The position numbers were made by a program, and so were the translations under genes. From assembly GCA_964652025.1 (NCBI GenBank), contig CAZYZX010000011.1, forward strand, positions 1 through 64,000: 64,000 nt of DNA, read 5' to 3'. This document shows, one piece after another, positions 55,185-64,000 of this stretch (the stretch's first letter is position 1; every line of letters starts with the position of its first letter). Under the pieces are notes generated by a model. The model was not told the DNA's origin and did not search any database. It saw only the letters and a program-made list of their open reading frames with translations. Source of the stretch: JAEXOD01 sp964652025 (lineage in GTDB: Bacteria; Bacteroidota; Ignavibacteria; Ignavibacteriales; Melioribacteraceae).

Positions 55185-56325
55185 ATTTTAATTTTATATT
55201 TACTAGTTCTGTTCTACTACCAAGTCTTACTGGTGGTCCCCACCCAGAAAAACCAGAAGACACATAAATATGTGTATCACCTTTCTTTTTATATCCCCAA
55301 CTTACTTCATAAATCTTTTGTGTTACAAAGTTGAATGGGAATAACTGACCATGGTGTGTATGCCCCGATAACTGTAAATCTATTTTTGCCTGCTCTGCTT
55401 CGTATAATTTAAAGGGTTGATGGTCCATTAAAATTATTGGCATGCTTTTATCATAGCCATTAAGTAATTCTTCAATTGTTTTTCGTTTCCCAATTCTGTT
55501 TATAGACACATCTTCTCTGCCTACTATTATTATTTGATTATCTATTACGGCCACTGTATCTCGTAATAGCTTTATACCATGATTAGTTAAGTATTTATCC
55601 GCTTCAGATACACCGCCAATAAACTCGTGATTACCATTAACAGCGTAAACGCCATATTTTGCTTTTAATTTACTAATGTCATCCCCCAAATTTCGTCTAA
55701 TAACGGGCTCCAAATCTTCATCTAAAATATCACCCGGTAATAGTATTATATCTGGATTTAATGAATTTATCATATCAACAAGTTTTCGCACCCTTCCATT
55801 TGTAACAATTGTCCCCATGTGAATATCTGATGCTACTACAATATTTAATTCCTTAATATCTTTTGTACTTTTGTTAATTTTAATTTCTTTAGTATATAAT
55901 CTTGGATTAAGGAAATTAATGTGCCCAATTAATACTGTTAAGCTAACAACAACAATCGAACCCCAAAAAATGTATTCTTTAACCTTTATATAGTTGCTTT
56001 TAACATACTCGGGATAAAATGGCAAGAAATGATTAACTAATCGCATAATATCCAATAATAGCACAGTAATAAAAAAGTAAAGCATAAAAGCTAACCAAAA
56101 CGAACCAACCCATACCAAAATATCAGTAAAAACAGATGGGAAATAATTTTCTGTTATTCTACCCACCCAAAACGACAATGCTAAAACAACATATATAATT
56201 ATATAATAGGTTTTTAGTGGGCTACCGGGCTTAATTGCCTGCAAACCCCTAATAAAGATGTAATAATTTACGCTAAAATATACTACAAATACAATACTAA
56301 AAAATATTAAAAAAGCTTTGTTCAT
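55177..56325 (-). CDS. Membrane-anchored metallophosphoesterase
   Basis: A 382-residue protein with four N-terminal membrane helices (about 5-25, 40-58, 68-92, 118-137), followed by a calcineurin-like phosphoesterase domain. Metal ligands: SDIHMG (Asp167, His169), PGDIL (Gly-Asp 198-199), GNHEF (231-235) and SGHTHHGQ. Related to YaeI/YkuE-type proteins that cleave lipid or phosphodiester substrates. The last eight bases overlap the end of the histidine kinase gene. The substrate is unknown. Confidence 0.9.
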   Translation of the reverse strand: MNKAFLIFFSIVFVVYFSVNYYIFIRGLQAIKPGSPLKTYYIIIYVVLALSFWVGRITENYFPSVFTDILVWVGSFWLAFMLYFFITVLLLDIMRLVNHFLPFYPEYVKSNYIKVKEYIFWGSIVVVSLTVLIGHINFLNPRLYTKEIKINKSTKDIKELNIVVASDIHMGTIVTNGRVRKLVDMINSLNPDIILLPGDILDEDLEPVIRRNLGDDISKLKAKYGVYAVNGNHEFIGGVSEADKYLTNHGIKLLRDTVAVIDNQIIIVGREDVSINRIGKRKTIEELLNGYDKSMPIILMDHQPFKLYEAEQAKIDLQLSGHTHHGQLFPFNFVTQKIYEVSWGYKKKGDTHIYVSSGFSGWGPPVRLGSRTELVNIKLKFN

Positions 56326-56450
56326 AATTTTCTTGTTTTAATTAATAACAAAATAAAAGTAAAAGTAATTCCTTTTTAAGTAATTTTTAGACGAATTGTT
56401 TCAATTAAAGTTAACAAGTGTAATAATTTTTACATATAACAACCTTTTAC

Positions 56451-56479
56451 TTGTTTAATCGTCTATATATCTGTAAATA
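56451..56479 (+). promoter_or_regulatory. Predicted promoter of the 56512 gene
   Basis: TTGTTT (56451-56456), 17 bases, TAAATA (56474-56479). A CGAGGA ribosome site follows in front of the ATG. Confidence 0.45.
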
Positions 56480-56511
56480 AAATTTTACACTTAAACTAAG
56501 CGAGGACTAAC

Positions 56512-56958
56512 ATGAACAAATTTCTATATTCTGTAATTTTTATTACTCTATTTTTCAGCGTAATTTATGCAAATAGCCCGATTAAAAAATCGAGTAATCC
56601 AATATCTAATAAACAAATTGAAGCAAGTTTGTTAGAAGGACTTAAAAGCGATAACGAAGGACTTAAAGTAAACTGTGCTTATATGCTTGCTGAAATTAAC
56701 CCAAGCGAAAAAGCAATAATTGAACTGATGAGAACTTTAAGAAACGATAGCAGCGAAAACGTTAGAATTATGGCTGCATTAACATTGCTTAAAATTAAAG
56801 ACCCGCGAGGACTTTACTTAATAAAAAAAGAATGCAAGTTTAATGATAACGAAAGAACGCGTAAAATGTGTAAACACTTTTATGCAGCTTATATTAGTCA
56901 AAAATATTCCACAATTGATTACACACGAGATACCCTTTTTGCATTATACAATAAATAA
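56512..56958 (+). CDS. Secreted HEAT-repeat-like protein
   Basis: A 148-residue protein with a signal peptide (MNKFLYSVIFITLFFSVIYA). The mature part has two HEAT-like helical repeats: LKVNCAYMLAEINPSEKAII and SSENVRIMAALTLLKIKDPR. Such repeats form a binding scaffold. It probably acts in the periplasm. No further clue about its partner. Confidence 0.75.
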   Translation: MNKFLYSVIFITLFFSVIYANSPIKKSSNPISNKQIEASLLEGLKSDNEGLKVNCAYMLAEINPSEKAIIELMRTLRNDSSENVRIMAALTLLKIKDPRGLYLIKKECKFNDNERTRKMCKHFYAAYISQKYSTIDYTRDTLFALYNK

Positions 56959-56973
56959 TATATTACCTTAGGT

Positions 56974-56997
56974 AGCCGAGATAATTTTATTTCGGCT
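56974..56997 (+). terminator. Weak hairpin between convergent genes
   Basis: AGCCGA (56974-56979) pairs with TCGGCT (56992-56997) through an AT-rich inner stem. There is no strong T-run on either side. Confidence 0.5.
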
Positions 56998-57790
56998 GCT
57001 TATTTTCCCAATGCCAGTGCCATGGTTCAAAAGCAACACCTAAATCATTATCTTTAGGATACGATAAATAAAAATTATATTTATTTGCATTTTCTAAAAG
57101 CCATTTATACTCAATAGTGTTTTCAAAATCTTCTGCTTTTTGGTCTTCACTAAATCCATTAATCCCCTCTTCAGTAACAATATCAACTGCATTATTAATA
57201 TTTGCTCCATGCTCGCTATAGCCGGGTAGCGCAATCCACTTACCATTTTCTAATAAACAATAATCATTATCCATTACTAAATAAAATAAAAATAAATATG
57301 CCTGCCTACCGGGAGAGCGATAACCAGAATCTATATACACTCTTTTTCCTATTTCTTTATACATTGCCTCACTCATTTTTATAAAATCATTATAACTATG
57401 CTCTGGGCAATATTGTATTCCAGTTTCTCTATTGGTTAATTCTCCCTTAAACTTAAAACTTTCTATTTTAATTAAGTTTGTTGCTGGTTCAAGGGAATAA
57501 AACGGTCCTTTAAATCCTAAGTCTTTTGGGTCTATAGTTAATATTTGTCTTACTAAATATTTTTCAAAAAAGTTTAATAATTTTAGTAAAGAGTCATAAT
57601 CTGTAATTGCATATTTATCTAATGCTATTGATTCATAAACTTTAACCCACTTAGATACAGCTTTATTTAATAAATAGCGTTGTAAAAAATTTAGTCTTTT
57701 GTAATTAAATTTTGTAAAAGAAAAGTAGTAATAACCAGTTATAAATAATATTAAAATTATGTAAATCATTTTTTTATTCTTTTTATACAA
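56987..57790 (-). CDS. VanY-like D-Ala-D-Ala carboxypeptidase (M15B)
   Basis: A 267-residue protein with one N-terminal membrane anchor (about 8-25) and an extracytoplasmic peptidase domain. Motifs: IDSGYRSPGRQAYL, LPGYSEHGANINNAVDIV (His194 and Asp203) and FEPWHWHW (Glu255, His258). In VanY the His-Asp distance is 7 residues; here it is 9, because of a two-residue insert. The active-site residues are all there, so it is likely an active cell-wall carboxypeptidase. Confidence 0.85.
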   Translation of the reverse strand: MYKKNKKMIYIILILFITGYYYFSFTKFNYKRLNFLQRYLLNKAVSKWVKVYESIALDKYAITDYDSLLKLLNFFEKYLVRQILTIDPKDLGFKGPFYSLEPATNLIKIESFKFKGELTNRETGIQYCPEHSYNDFIKMSEAMYKEIGKRVYIDSGYRSPGRQAYLFLFYLVMDNDYCLLENGKWIALPGYSEHGANINNAVDIVTEEGINGFSEDQKAEDFENTIEYKWLLENANKYNFYLSYPKDNDLGVAFEPWHWHWENKQPK

Positions 57791-57855
57791 AAATACTTGT
57801 TTTATTTTAAAGTAAAAAATTATTAGTTTTAAACTATAAATTTTAAGGTGAAAAA

Positions 57856-58371
57856 ATGAAACTTAAAGGGGAAGGTTTTATTATTAGAAACTTTATTAAC
57901 GAGGATGCACCTAATTTAGCTAAATTTGCAAATAACAGCAAAATATGGATTAACCTACGCGATGGATTTCCGCACCCATATACACTAAAAGATGCAGAGG
58001 AATTTATTTCTACCGTTAATTTAGTAGACCCTGTTACAAATTACGCAATTGCTATTGATGATATTTGCGTTGGTGCTATTGGTTTTATATTAGGTAAGGA
58101 TTTATATAAAAGAACTGCTGAACTTGGCTATTGGCTTGGTGAGGAATATTGGAATAAAGGAATTATGACCAAAGCAGTTAAGATATTTACAGATTTTATT
58201 TTTGAATATTTTGATGTTGTTAGAATACAAGCTAGCGTTTTTGATTGGAACCCTGCAAGTACTAAGGTTTTATTAAAAGCCGGCTTTGTTATGGAAGCGC
58301 GTTTAAGAAAAAATATTCTTAAAAATGGCGTTGTAGTTGATGAATTAATTTTTGCTAAAGTAAAAGAATAA
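57856..58371 (+). CDS. GNAT acetyltransferase, RimJ/RimL type
   Basis: A 171-residue GNAT protein with LGYWLGEEYWNKGIMTKAVK, IQASVFDWNPASTKVLLKAGF and MEARLRKNILKNG, the hallmarks of RimJ/RimL-type acetyltransferases that modify ribosomal proteins or small amines. Its stop overlaps the downstream hydrolase start region (the ORF ends at 58371). Confidence 0.9.
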   Translation: MKLKGEGFIIRNFINEDAPNLAKFANNSKIWINLRDGFPHPYTLKDAEEFISTVNLVDPVTNYAIAIDDICVGAIGFILGKDLYKRTAELGYWLGEEYWNKGIMTKAVKIFTDFIFEYFDVVRIQASVFDWNPASTKVLLKAGFVMEARLRKNILKNGVVVDELIFAKVKE

Positions 58372-58382
58372 TGGAGCTTTTA

Positions 58383-59402
58383 ATGAAAAAATTTGTTTTT
58401 GTAGTTGCGTTTTGGTTTTCTTTATTTTTTGTTATTAATGCACAAGGTGTGCAGCAATTTGCTAATTTAGGCGATTTTGAATTAGAAAATGGCGAGAAAA
58501 TTTTAGATTGCAAAATTGGTTATAGAACATTTGGTAAAATGAACGATGATAAAAGTAATATCGTTATTTTCCTATCTTACTTTAATGGCACAAGCGAAGC
58601 AACATCGCGCTTACTTGGAAAAGATAAATTGATTGATACTACTAAATTTTATGTAATTGCTTTTGACGCTTTAGGTAATGGTATTTCTACATCACCAAAT
58701 AATAGCACAAAACAACCACTTAATAACTTTCCCCATTTTACTATTGCAGATATGGTTAATAGTCAATACCTTACTTTAACTAAAGTACTTAATATAAATC
58801 ACATTTATTGTGTTATGGGGGGCAGCATGGGTAGTATGCAAACTTACCAATGGGTTGTCTCTTATCCAGATTTTATGGATAAAGCTATTCCTTACGTACC
58901 TTCTCCTTATTTAACCGCTGTTGATAAATTACTTTGGACAATTTCCTTAGACGTAATTAAAATTGGGGAAAATTATAACGTTCCAGATAAAGAGATTAAC
59001 AGAATACTAAATTTAATGATTCAGCTAACTGCAAGAACGCCAAAGGAATTTAACCGCATAGTAGACGTTAATAAATTTGATGAATACTTAAAACGCTTTG
59101 ATGGCGAAGCTTCTAAAGTATTTCCTCCAATCTGTTGGAAATACCAACTTTTAAGTATGATTAACCACAACATTACTAGTAAATTTAATTACAGTAAAGA
59201 AGAAACCGGCAAACATATAAAAGCAGAAATTTTAGCCATAGTTGCATCTCAAGACCATATACTTAATCCAGACCCTGCAATTGAATTTGCAAAATATACA
59301 AAAGGACGCTTATTTATTTTAGAAAACGATGGCGGTCACCAAGCCGTTAGCAAAGAAATGGAAACCGTAAGCAAATTAATAGACGAGTTTTTAAGGAAGT
59401 AA
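58383..59402 (+). CDS. Secreted alpha/beta hydrolase of the MetX (homoserine acyltransferase) family
   Basis: A 339-residue protein from the ATG at 58383 (MKKFVFVVAFWFSLFFVINAQ, a signal peptide); a GGAG lies just before it, and the ATG 12 bases earlier is less likely. The hydrolase fold has the nucleophile elbow MGGSMGSMQ, the Asp in SQDHILNP and the His in GGHQAV, in the arrangement of homoserine O-acetyltransferases. Cytoplasmic MetX has no signal peptide, so this secreted member probably hydrolyses an ester outside the cell. No met genes nearby. Confidence 0.85.
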   Translation: MKKFVFVVAFWFSLFFVINAQGVQQFANLGDFELENGEKILDCKIGYRTFGKMNDDKSNIVIFLSYFNGTSEATSRLLGKDKLIDTTKFYVIAFDALGNGISTSPNNSTKQPLNNFPHFTIADMVNSQYLTLTKVLNINHIYCVMGGSMGSMQTYQWVVSYPDFMDKAIPYVPSPYLTAVDKLLWTISLDVIKIGENYNVPDKEINRILNLMIQLTARTPKEFNRIVDVNKFDEYLKRFDGEASKVFPPICWKYQLLSMINHNITSKFNYSKEETGKHIKAEILAIVASQDHILNPDPAIEFAKYTKGRLFILENDGGHQAVSKEMETVSKLIDEFLRK

Positions 59403-59405
59403 GAA

Positions 59406-59424
59406 AATAGCCTTAAAGGCTATT
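59406..59424. terminator. Short hairpin between convergent genes
   Basis: AATAGCC (59406-59412) pairs with GGCTATT (59418-59424), followed by AAATTTTAT. It marks the right-hand end of the Zorya operon on the minus strand. Confidence 0.55.
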
Positions 59425-59434
59425 AAATTTTATA

Positions 59435-62242
59435 TTAATTATTACTAATATTTGTATAATTATTATTTGAATTAAGTAGGCCTTTTATAACTTCATCAGG
59501 TCTAACTTCCGTACCCTCAATTGGGAAAAGTACATTTGTAGCTAATTTGCGCTTTTTAGCTAATAAATTATCTAAAACAACATCAAATGTATCAAACTTA
59601 TCAGAAACAGCCATAGGATAATAAATATAAACTTCTTTATCTTGACCAATTCTATATGCCCTATCAGTTGCTTGCATTTCTTTAGCTGGATTCCAATGCC
59701 TGGAGTAATGAATAACATGGTTAGCCGCCGTTACAGTAAGCCCCACACCCGCAGCTAATGGAGACATAATTATTACGTTAAAGCCTTCCTTTGCTTGAAA
59801 ACGGTTTATAGCCTGTTGTCTAGAAATCTTTCCATCCCTTTCAGTGCTATAACTTGGAGTATCACCATTAATTATACTTGGCATATTATGAAATTTTGCT
59901 GCAATTACTTTTTGCAACATCTTTTGTGTTTTTTTCCTTTCTGCAAAAATTATTACTTTTTCACCTTTTAATTTTATATCTCGCAATAAATCTATAACTA
60001 TTTGTAGTTTTGCAGAGTTTGCAATTAATTCATCTACATTAAATTTATCTATATCATGCTCTACTAAGTAAGGATGGTCGGAAATATCTTTAAGTTTATG
60101 TATTATTTCAAGTATAACTTCTTTTTCATTATTATCTTTTAATTCTTTTTTAATGCTATCAACAGTATCTATATATACATTTAATTGTACATTTGGCATT
60201 TTTCTTTTAATTTTGCTTTTTTCATTATCATGCTTTATTGGTAAGTCTTTTAATACATCGTCCTTTATTCTTCTCTTTAAAAATATTCCTATCTCTTTTC
60301 GTAATTTTTCGGAAATACTTACAATTATTTCCTCTGTACTACGTAACGGATTTTGATACTTTTTTGCAAAATCTTTTGCATTGCCTAACAACCCTGGTAT
60401 TGCAAAGTCCATAATACACCATAAATCCATCAAAGAGTTTTCTATTGGCGTACCAGTTAGTGCAATTTTAAAATCTGCCTTAACTGCTTTAACAGTATTA
60501 GTAATTATTGTGCCCGGTGTTTTAATTTTTTGTGCTTCATCTACTACAACAACTGAGTAGTCTATTGCACAAAGAGTTAATTGATATTTTTTAAATGTTT
60601 CGTAGTTTGTAAGTATTATTTGTTTTTTGTTTAATTCTTCCGCAAATTTTGGGTCAAAATTATCTTTAACATATTTATTTTCGTGTCTTAAATTAAATAT
60701 TTTTAAATTAGTTGGGTTAAAAAATTTGAAATATTCAATTTCCCAGTTCTCTAACAGTGTTAAAGGAGCAATTATTATATAAGGTTTATTATCTATAAAT
60801 TTTTGGCAATGCCATTCTATAAAGTATAGTACCTGCAAAGTTTTCCCCAATCCCATGTCATCTGCAAGTAAACATCCTTTTACTTTCCCATATAAAAATT
60901 GTAACCATGTTACCCCCTCCTTTTGGTGGTTTTTTAGCGCAATATGTCTTTTTAAATTTGTAATTTCTTCAAATTTTTGAGTACTTGTAATATTTTGGTC
61001 AGTAAACTCAGAGTACTCTAATATTTCCGCATTTTCTTTTATTATTAATACTTCTTTTTTAAGTGTTTCATCATCTATATCTAGTTGCCGTTTTGGATTT
61101 GCTAACTGCTTTTCTGCTACTTTTATTATCGTCCTTGCTTCATCTAATGGTATTTCTTCGTCTTCATATTTAACATAATTTTTATTTGTCTTTTCGGCTT
61201 CTTCTAATTTTTCCTTAAACTCATTTAACTTTTCTATGGTATCTATAACTACCCTTTTTTCGCCATCAAATTTATCTTTTATAATAAACCCAGGTATCCA
61301 TTCGGATTTATACGGTTGAATAAAAGGATAATACCTAGGTTTATAAATACCTATCTCTTTTACCCTTTCACTGTAAAATACTTCTAAATCAAATACTTCA
61401 TCGTCAAATTCGTTTAATGGATTTTCTATTAATGCCCTTATTTCTTCATTACTTTTATAAAAACGTTTCCTTTTAACCTTTTCTAAAGCTTTTTTTTGCT
61501 CAGGTTTTAATACAAATCTATATTTCTTATTACTTTTATCATTTATCGTGTAAGTTTCTTTAACAGTGGGGAATAGTTCTAACTTTTTTACAAAATTATC
61601 CTCATCTAAATTCGGTATTTTGGGTATTATTTTTATTTCATCATTATTGTTTTCAATATCTATTTTAATTTTATCTATAGTTAATACATCTTCATTCTTC
61701 AAATAATCTTCTAATTCACATTTTGCTTTTGTTGCTAAACCTTTTATTTCAGAAAACTTTAATAAATTATTATTAAAAGATTTTTCATTAGAATCTAGCT
61801 CATTAAACTTATCTATAGCTTCCAAAAGTAAATATTGTTCAAGATTTAATAGGTAATAGTTATTTTTAATTTTTATAAACGCACCTTCGCGCTTTTCCGC
61901 TAAAAGTTCTCCTAAAGGATGACTCTTTAAAAATCTATATTTTATCTTAAAATCTTGCGAATTTAGTGTACTCTCTGATTCTAAATATATAACAAATGGG
62001 TATGGATCTGGTAAATTTAGTATCCCCTTATCATTTATTGATAAAGATAAAACGCTTGCTAATGGTGGGTAAACAAAATAATCATCAGCTTCATAAATAT
62101 TATTATCAATTAATTCTTTTATTATTGAATATTGAGATAAATATTTATCCACATATTTATCCCAATTTTCAACCTTAATTAAACCTTCGCCTTCTTCTTG
62201 AAGGCAAAAACCTATTACCTTATTATTAATCCATTGAAACAT
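59435..62242 (-). CDS. zorD: Zorya defence SNF2-type helicase (ZorD)
   Basis: A 935-residue SNF2/Rad54-like DNA translocase. The N-terminal half (about 1-420) is unique and unrelated to common helicases. The helicase core starts near 430: Walker A DDMGLGKT (461-468), DEAQ box VVVDEAQK (565-572), motif III LTGTPIEN, and the C-terminal RecA domain with motif V and the QATDRAYRIGQDK motif VI. It overlaps the 62226 gene by 17 bases and sits in the order zorB-zorC-zorD. ZorD is the nuclease-helicase or DNA-acting effector of type I Zorya systems, which protect against phage. Confidence 0.85.
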   Translation of the reverse strand: MFQWINNKVIGFCLQEEGEGLIKVENWDKYVDKYLSQYSIIKELIDNNIYEADDYFVYPPLASVLSLSINDKGILNLPDPYPFVIYLESESTLNSQDFKIKYRFLKSHPLGELLAEKREGAFIKIKNNYYLLNLEQYLLLEAIDKFNELDSNEKSFNNNLLKFSEIKGLATKAKCELEDYLKNEDVLTIDKIKIDIENNNDEIKIIPKIPNLDEDNFVKKLELFPTVKETYTINDKSNKKYRFVLKPEQKKALEKVKRKRFYKSNEEIRALIENPLNEFDDEVFDLEVFYSERVKEIGIYKPRYYPFIQPYKSEWIPGFIIKDKFDGEKRVVIDTIEKLNEFKEKLEEAEKTNKNYVKYEDEEIPLDEARTIIKVAEKQLANPKRQLDIDDETLKKEVLIIKENAEILEYSEFTDQNITSTQKFEEITNLKRHIALKNHQKEGVTWLQFLYGKVKGCLLADDMGLGKTLQVLYFIEWHCQKFIDNKPYIIIAPLTLLENWEIEYFKFFNPTNLKIFNLRHENKYVKDNFDPKFAEELNKKQIILTNYETFKKYQLTLCAIDYSVVVVDEAQKIKTPGTIITNTVKAVKADFKIALTGTPIENSLMDLWCIMDFAIPGLLGNAKDFAKKYQNPLRSTEEIIVSISEKLRKEIGIFLKRRIKDDVLKDLPIKHDNEKSKIKRKMPNVQLNVYIDTVDSIKKELKDNNEKEVILEIIHKLKDISDHPYLVEHDIDKFNVDELIANSAKLQIVIDLLRDIKLKGEKVIIFAERKKTQKMLQKVIAAKFHNMPSIINGDTPSYSTERDGKISRQQAINRFQAKEGFNVIIMSPLAAGVGLTVTAANHVIHYSRHWNPAKEMQATDRAYRIGQDKEVYIYYPMAVSDKFDTFDVVLDNLLAKKRKLATNVLFPIEGTEVRPDEVIKGLLNSNNNYTNISNN

Positions 62243-63662
62243 AGATATCCAGCTTTACTTTCATCCATTCCCTAAATGCTGCTTCCCATTTTATTATGCC
62301 ATCCATATGGTACACTTTACCTTGCTCCTGAAAATAATATACTTTATATCTTTCCCTCAAAAAAAGCACAGTAAAATACCTATTTTTTAATGAATCTGTG
62401 CTGATAATTTCTTTAACATTAAATTTGGGTGCATGTGGGTTCGTTTCATTATAAACATAACAAGCTCCATTATCGCTAAACTCAACAATAATTTTATTTT
62501 TTATTTTCATTATGATAGCAGCATTACTTGAACCACTATAACTTTTGACAAGCCTTTCATTTATTATGCTTTTTATTCTACTATCTTGTTGCAATTTGCT
62601 TACAATGTAATTAGTACATACAACCCGGAAACTAGATATATGTTTTTGTAAACTAAGCCAAAAATTCTTCCTTCTGCTATCATTTATAACATTTTCAAAA
62701 AATATAGTAATAAATTTATTTTTTATCCATTCATTTAAAATATACCTTGCGTCGTTTATTATGCTTTTATCTTTGTCATCATATAAATTTAAATCCCATA
62801 TTATTTCTTTTTCTGGATCACCTATTTTATTAAAAGCTAAGTTTTGAATTTTTTCATTAAATTTACCTTCCGTTTTTATAATTAAACTAGATATTATCAA
62901 TGTTTTTTGTTTTACATTATAGTTATTAAAGAGATTTGTAAATTCATCAGCCAATAAATTGATATCATTTTTACTTTTCTCAATATACATTAATATTACT
63001 CTTGTAAAATATCTATATGATATATAATATTCAGGTAAATTCAAAGTTTTAGTTAAATCACTAAGCTCTTTACCTTTTAATGCATTATCTGCTCCTAAAA
63101 TTAAATCTCCATTCTTATTATCAAAATATTGCTTATTATTTTTAATATTTAATATCGTTTTACGTGTGCCATCATAGTTTTTTAATTTTTGGTTAAAATA
63201 AATAAAAATTAAATCAAAACTTTTAGGGAATTGTGTGTCTCGCCATTTTCTAATTATTAAATTAAACAAATATAGCAAATAAGAATTTTGCCACTTTAAA
63301 TCAATTATCGTTATTAATTTATTTAATAGCTCAGTGTCTTCATATATTGATTTTCTTTCATCAAAATTTACATCTATATTATAAATTAAATATCTTAAAT
63401 CTTTACTTGTAAAATAATTTTTAGGATTTCCACCTTGATAAATCCATCTGTAAAATTTTATTACTATTTCTTTTTTATTTATTGGATTAATATCAAATGC
63501 CTGCTGATTATTTTTTTGTGAAATTTGATCTAACTTTTTAAGTTTAGTTTTAACTGAATCTTTAATCGCTCTATCTGCAATTATTGAAGCAAGATTTCGA
63601 AAGTGTGTTGCAGAAAAATTAAATTTCAATAGCTCACTCGCTTTAATTTTTTCCTTTTCCAT
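62226..63662 (-). CDS. zorC: EH-signature-like Zorya component (ZorC)
   Basis: A 478-residue protein with no clear catalytic motif. The C-terminal part (about 325-405) contains RRKNFWLSLQKHI and IIVEFSDNGACYVYN, which resemble the EH-signature domain that marks ZorC in type I Zorya. The N-terminal part is helical and unassigned. It overlaps zorD by 17 bases and zorB by 20 bases, so the three are made together. Identified mainly by order and this domain. Shorter than the E. coli example (about 560 residues). Confidence 0.75.
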   Translation of the reverse strand: MEKEKIKASELLKFNFSATHFRNLASIIADRAIKDSVKTKLKKLDQISQKNNQQAFDINPINKKEIVIKFYRWIYQGGNPKNYFTSKDLRYLIYNIDVNFDERKSIYEDTELLNKLITIIDLKWQNSYLLYLFNLIIRKWRDTQFPKSFDLIFIYFNQKLKNYDGTRKTILNIKNNKQYFDNKNGDLILGADNALKGKELSDLTKTLNLPEYYISYRYFTRVILMYIEKSKNDINLLADEFTNLFNNYNVKQKTLIISSLIIKTEGKFNEKIQNLAFNKIGDPEKEIIWDLNLYDDKDKSIINDARYILNEWIKNKFITIFFENVINDSRRKNFWLSLQKHISSFRVVCTNYIVSKLQQDSRIKSIINERLVKSYSGSSNAAIIMKIKNKIIVEFSDNGACYVYNETNPHAPKFNVKEIISTDSLKNRYFTVLFLRERYKVYYFQEQGKVYHMDGIIKWEAAFREWMKVKLDIYVSMD

Positions 63663-64000
63663 ATTTTAATAGTTCATCAATTTGTTGTTCAGCATTAGTT
63701 CTTAATTTAAATTCTACTCTTCTACTTGCAATTGGGTCTTCTTGTCCCCAGTCATATTTAATGATTTTGCTAGATGATAATCCATTTGCTGTTAATCTTT
63801 GTTTTAGCCAATCTCTTGTACTGCCAGCATTAATTAATGATAATGAATACTCTAAAACACTTCTTGTTCTACCTTGTGATAATTGCATATTAAAATAATA
63901 ATCTTCATCTGAATTTAATCCTTTCGTCGGTCCACTAGTATCTGTATGTCCTTCTATTCTAACCTCTTCAATAGTATTTATAAATTTTGGCTTTGTTAAT
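63643..64000 (-). CDS. zorB: ZorB-like OmpA/MotB-domain protein (partial, runs off the window)
   Basis: The frame is open to the right edge. It encodes an OmpA-like peptidoglycan-binding domain: EEVRIEGHTDTSG, LSQGRTRSVLEYSLSL and DPIASRRVEFKL. The N-terminal membrane segment should lie beyond 64000. Such MotB-like proteins form the ZorB half of the ZorAB ion-driven motor. It is followed with a 20-base overlap by zorC. Next upstream, outside the window, zorA (MotA-like) is expected. Confidence 0.8.
   Translation of the reverse strand, partial: LTKPKFINTIEEVRIEGHTDTSGPTKGLNSDEDYYFNMQLSQGRTRSVLEYSLSLINAGSTRDWLKQRLTANGLSSSKIIKYDWGQEDPIASRRVEFKLRTNAEQQIDELLKYGKGKN

Overview
The window looks like chromosome of a low-GC member of the Bacteroidota/Chlorobiota (FCB) group, most like Ignavibacteria or a close relative. 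Four signs support this. Three large secreted proteins end in a YPNPFNPST-type type IX secretion (T9SS) sorting domain. There is a TonB receptor with a carboxypeptidase-regulatory-like N-terminus followed by a lipoprotein. Several promoter-like sites combine a TTG -35 with a TAnnTTTG-like -10, as in Bacteroidota. Bacteroidota-type small proteins (DUF6132, DUF1858, DUF2203) are present. No prophage, insertion sequence, tRNA or CRISPR array was seen. Placement below phylum level is a guess.

Layout. 1-61 is the 5' end of a 16S rRNA gene (minus strand), with a leader holding a boxA-like antitermination site and a promoter. 0.5-5.4 kb: TonB receptor, lipoprotein, a small unknown gene and a T9SS cargo protein. 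5.4-9.7 kb: dnaX-msrC-lon operon (minus). 9.84-9.96 kb: a GC-rich predicted small RNA gene with its own promoter and terminator. 10.1-13.2 kb: a 1006-residue T9SS cargo protein. 13.2-16.7 kb: five-gene minus operon (GNAT, TPP enzyme, Cys-rich lipoprotein, DUF192, Nudix). 16.8-23 kb: dnaG, a chemoreceptor, an AraC regulator and ispH. 23-28.6 kb: plus-strand cluster of rlpA, ADP-forming acyl-CoA synthetase, VanX-like dipeptidase and T9SS cargo. 28.6-31 kb: TPR protein, DUF2203, and a DUF6132-DUF1858-TlpA set. 31-36 kb: an unknown duplicated protein, HAD phosphatase, a frameshifted epimerase, a thioredoxin-like protein with trxB, and a nitroreductase. 36-39 kb: BtuB-like receptor behind a structured, terminator-bearing leader, a CBM9-like protein and rpsT. 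39-42.6 kb: ABC exporter, aat and a CBS protein. 42.8-48.7 kb: carotenoid operon. 48.7-53.1 kb: six-gene minus operon around purine/pyrimidine salvage. 53-59.4 kb: TPR histidine kinase, membrane phosphoesterase, HEAT-like protein, VanY-like peptidase, GNAT and a secreted alpha/beta hydrolase.

The right edge (59435-64000, minus) carries an overlapping gene set: an OmpA-domain protein cut by the window end, an EH-signature-like protein and an SNF2 helicase. This is the zorB-zorC-zorD part of a type I Zorya anti-phage defence system; zorA should lie just outside the window.

Other points worth a second look: the small RNA at 9.85 kb; the leader before the 36 kb receptor; two homopolymer frameshifts (9-T near 500, 6-G near 33140) that break otherwise normal genes; a thioredoxin-like protein without a CxxC; and a TrpF-like protein without its catalytic Cys.
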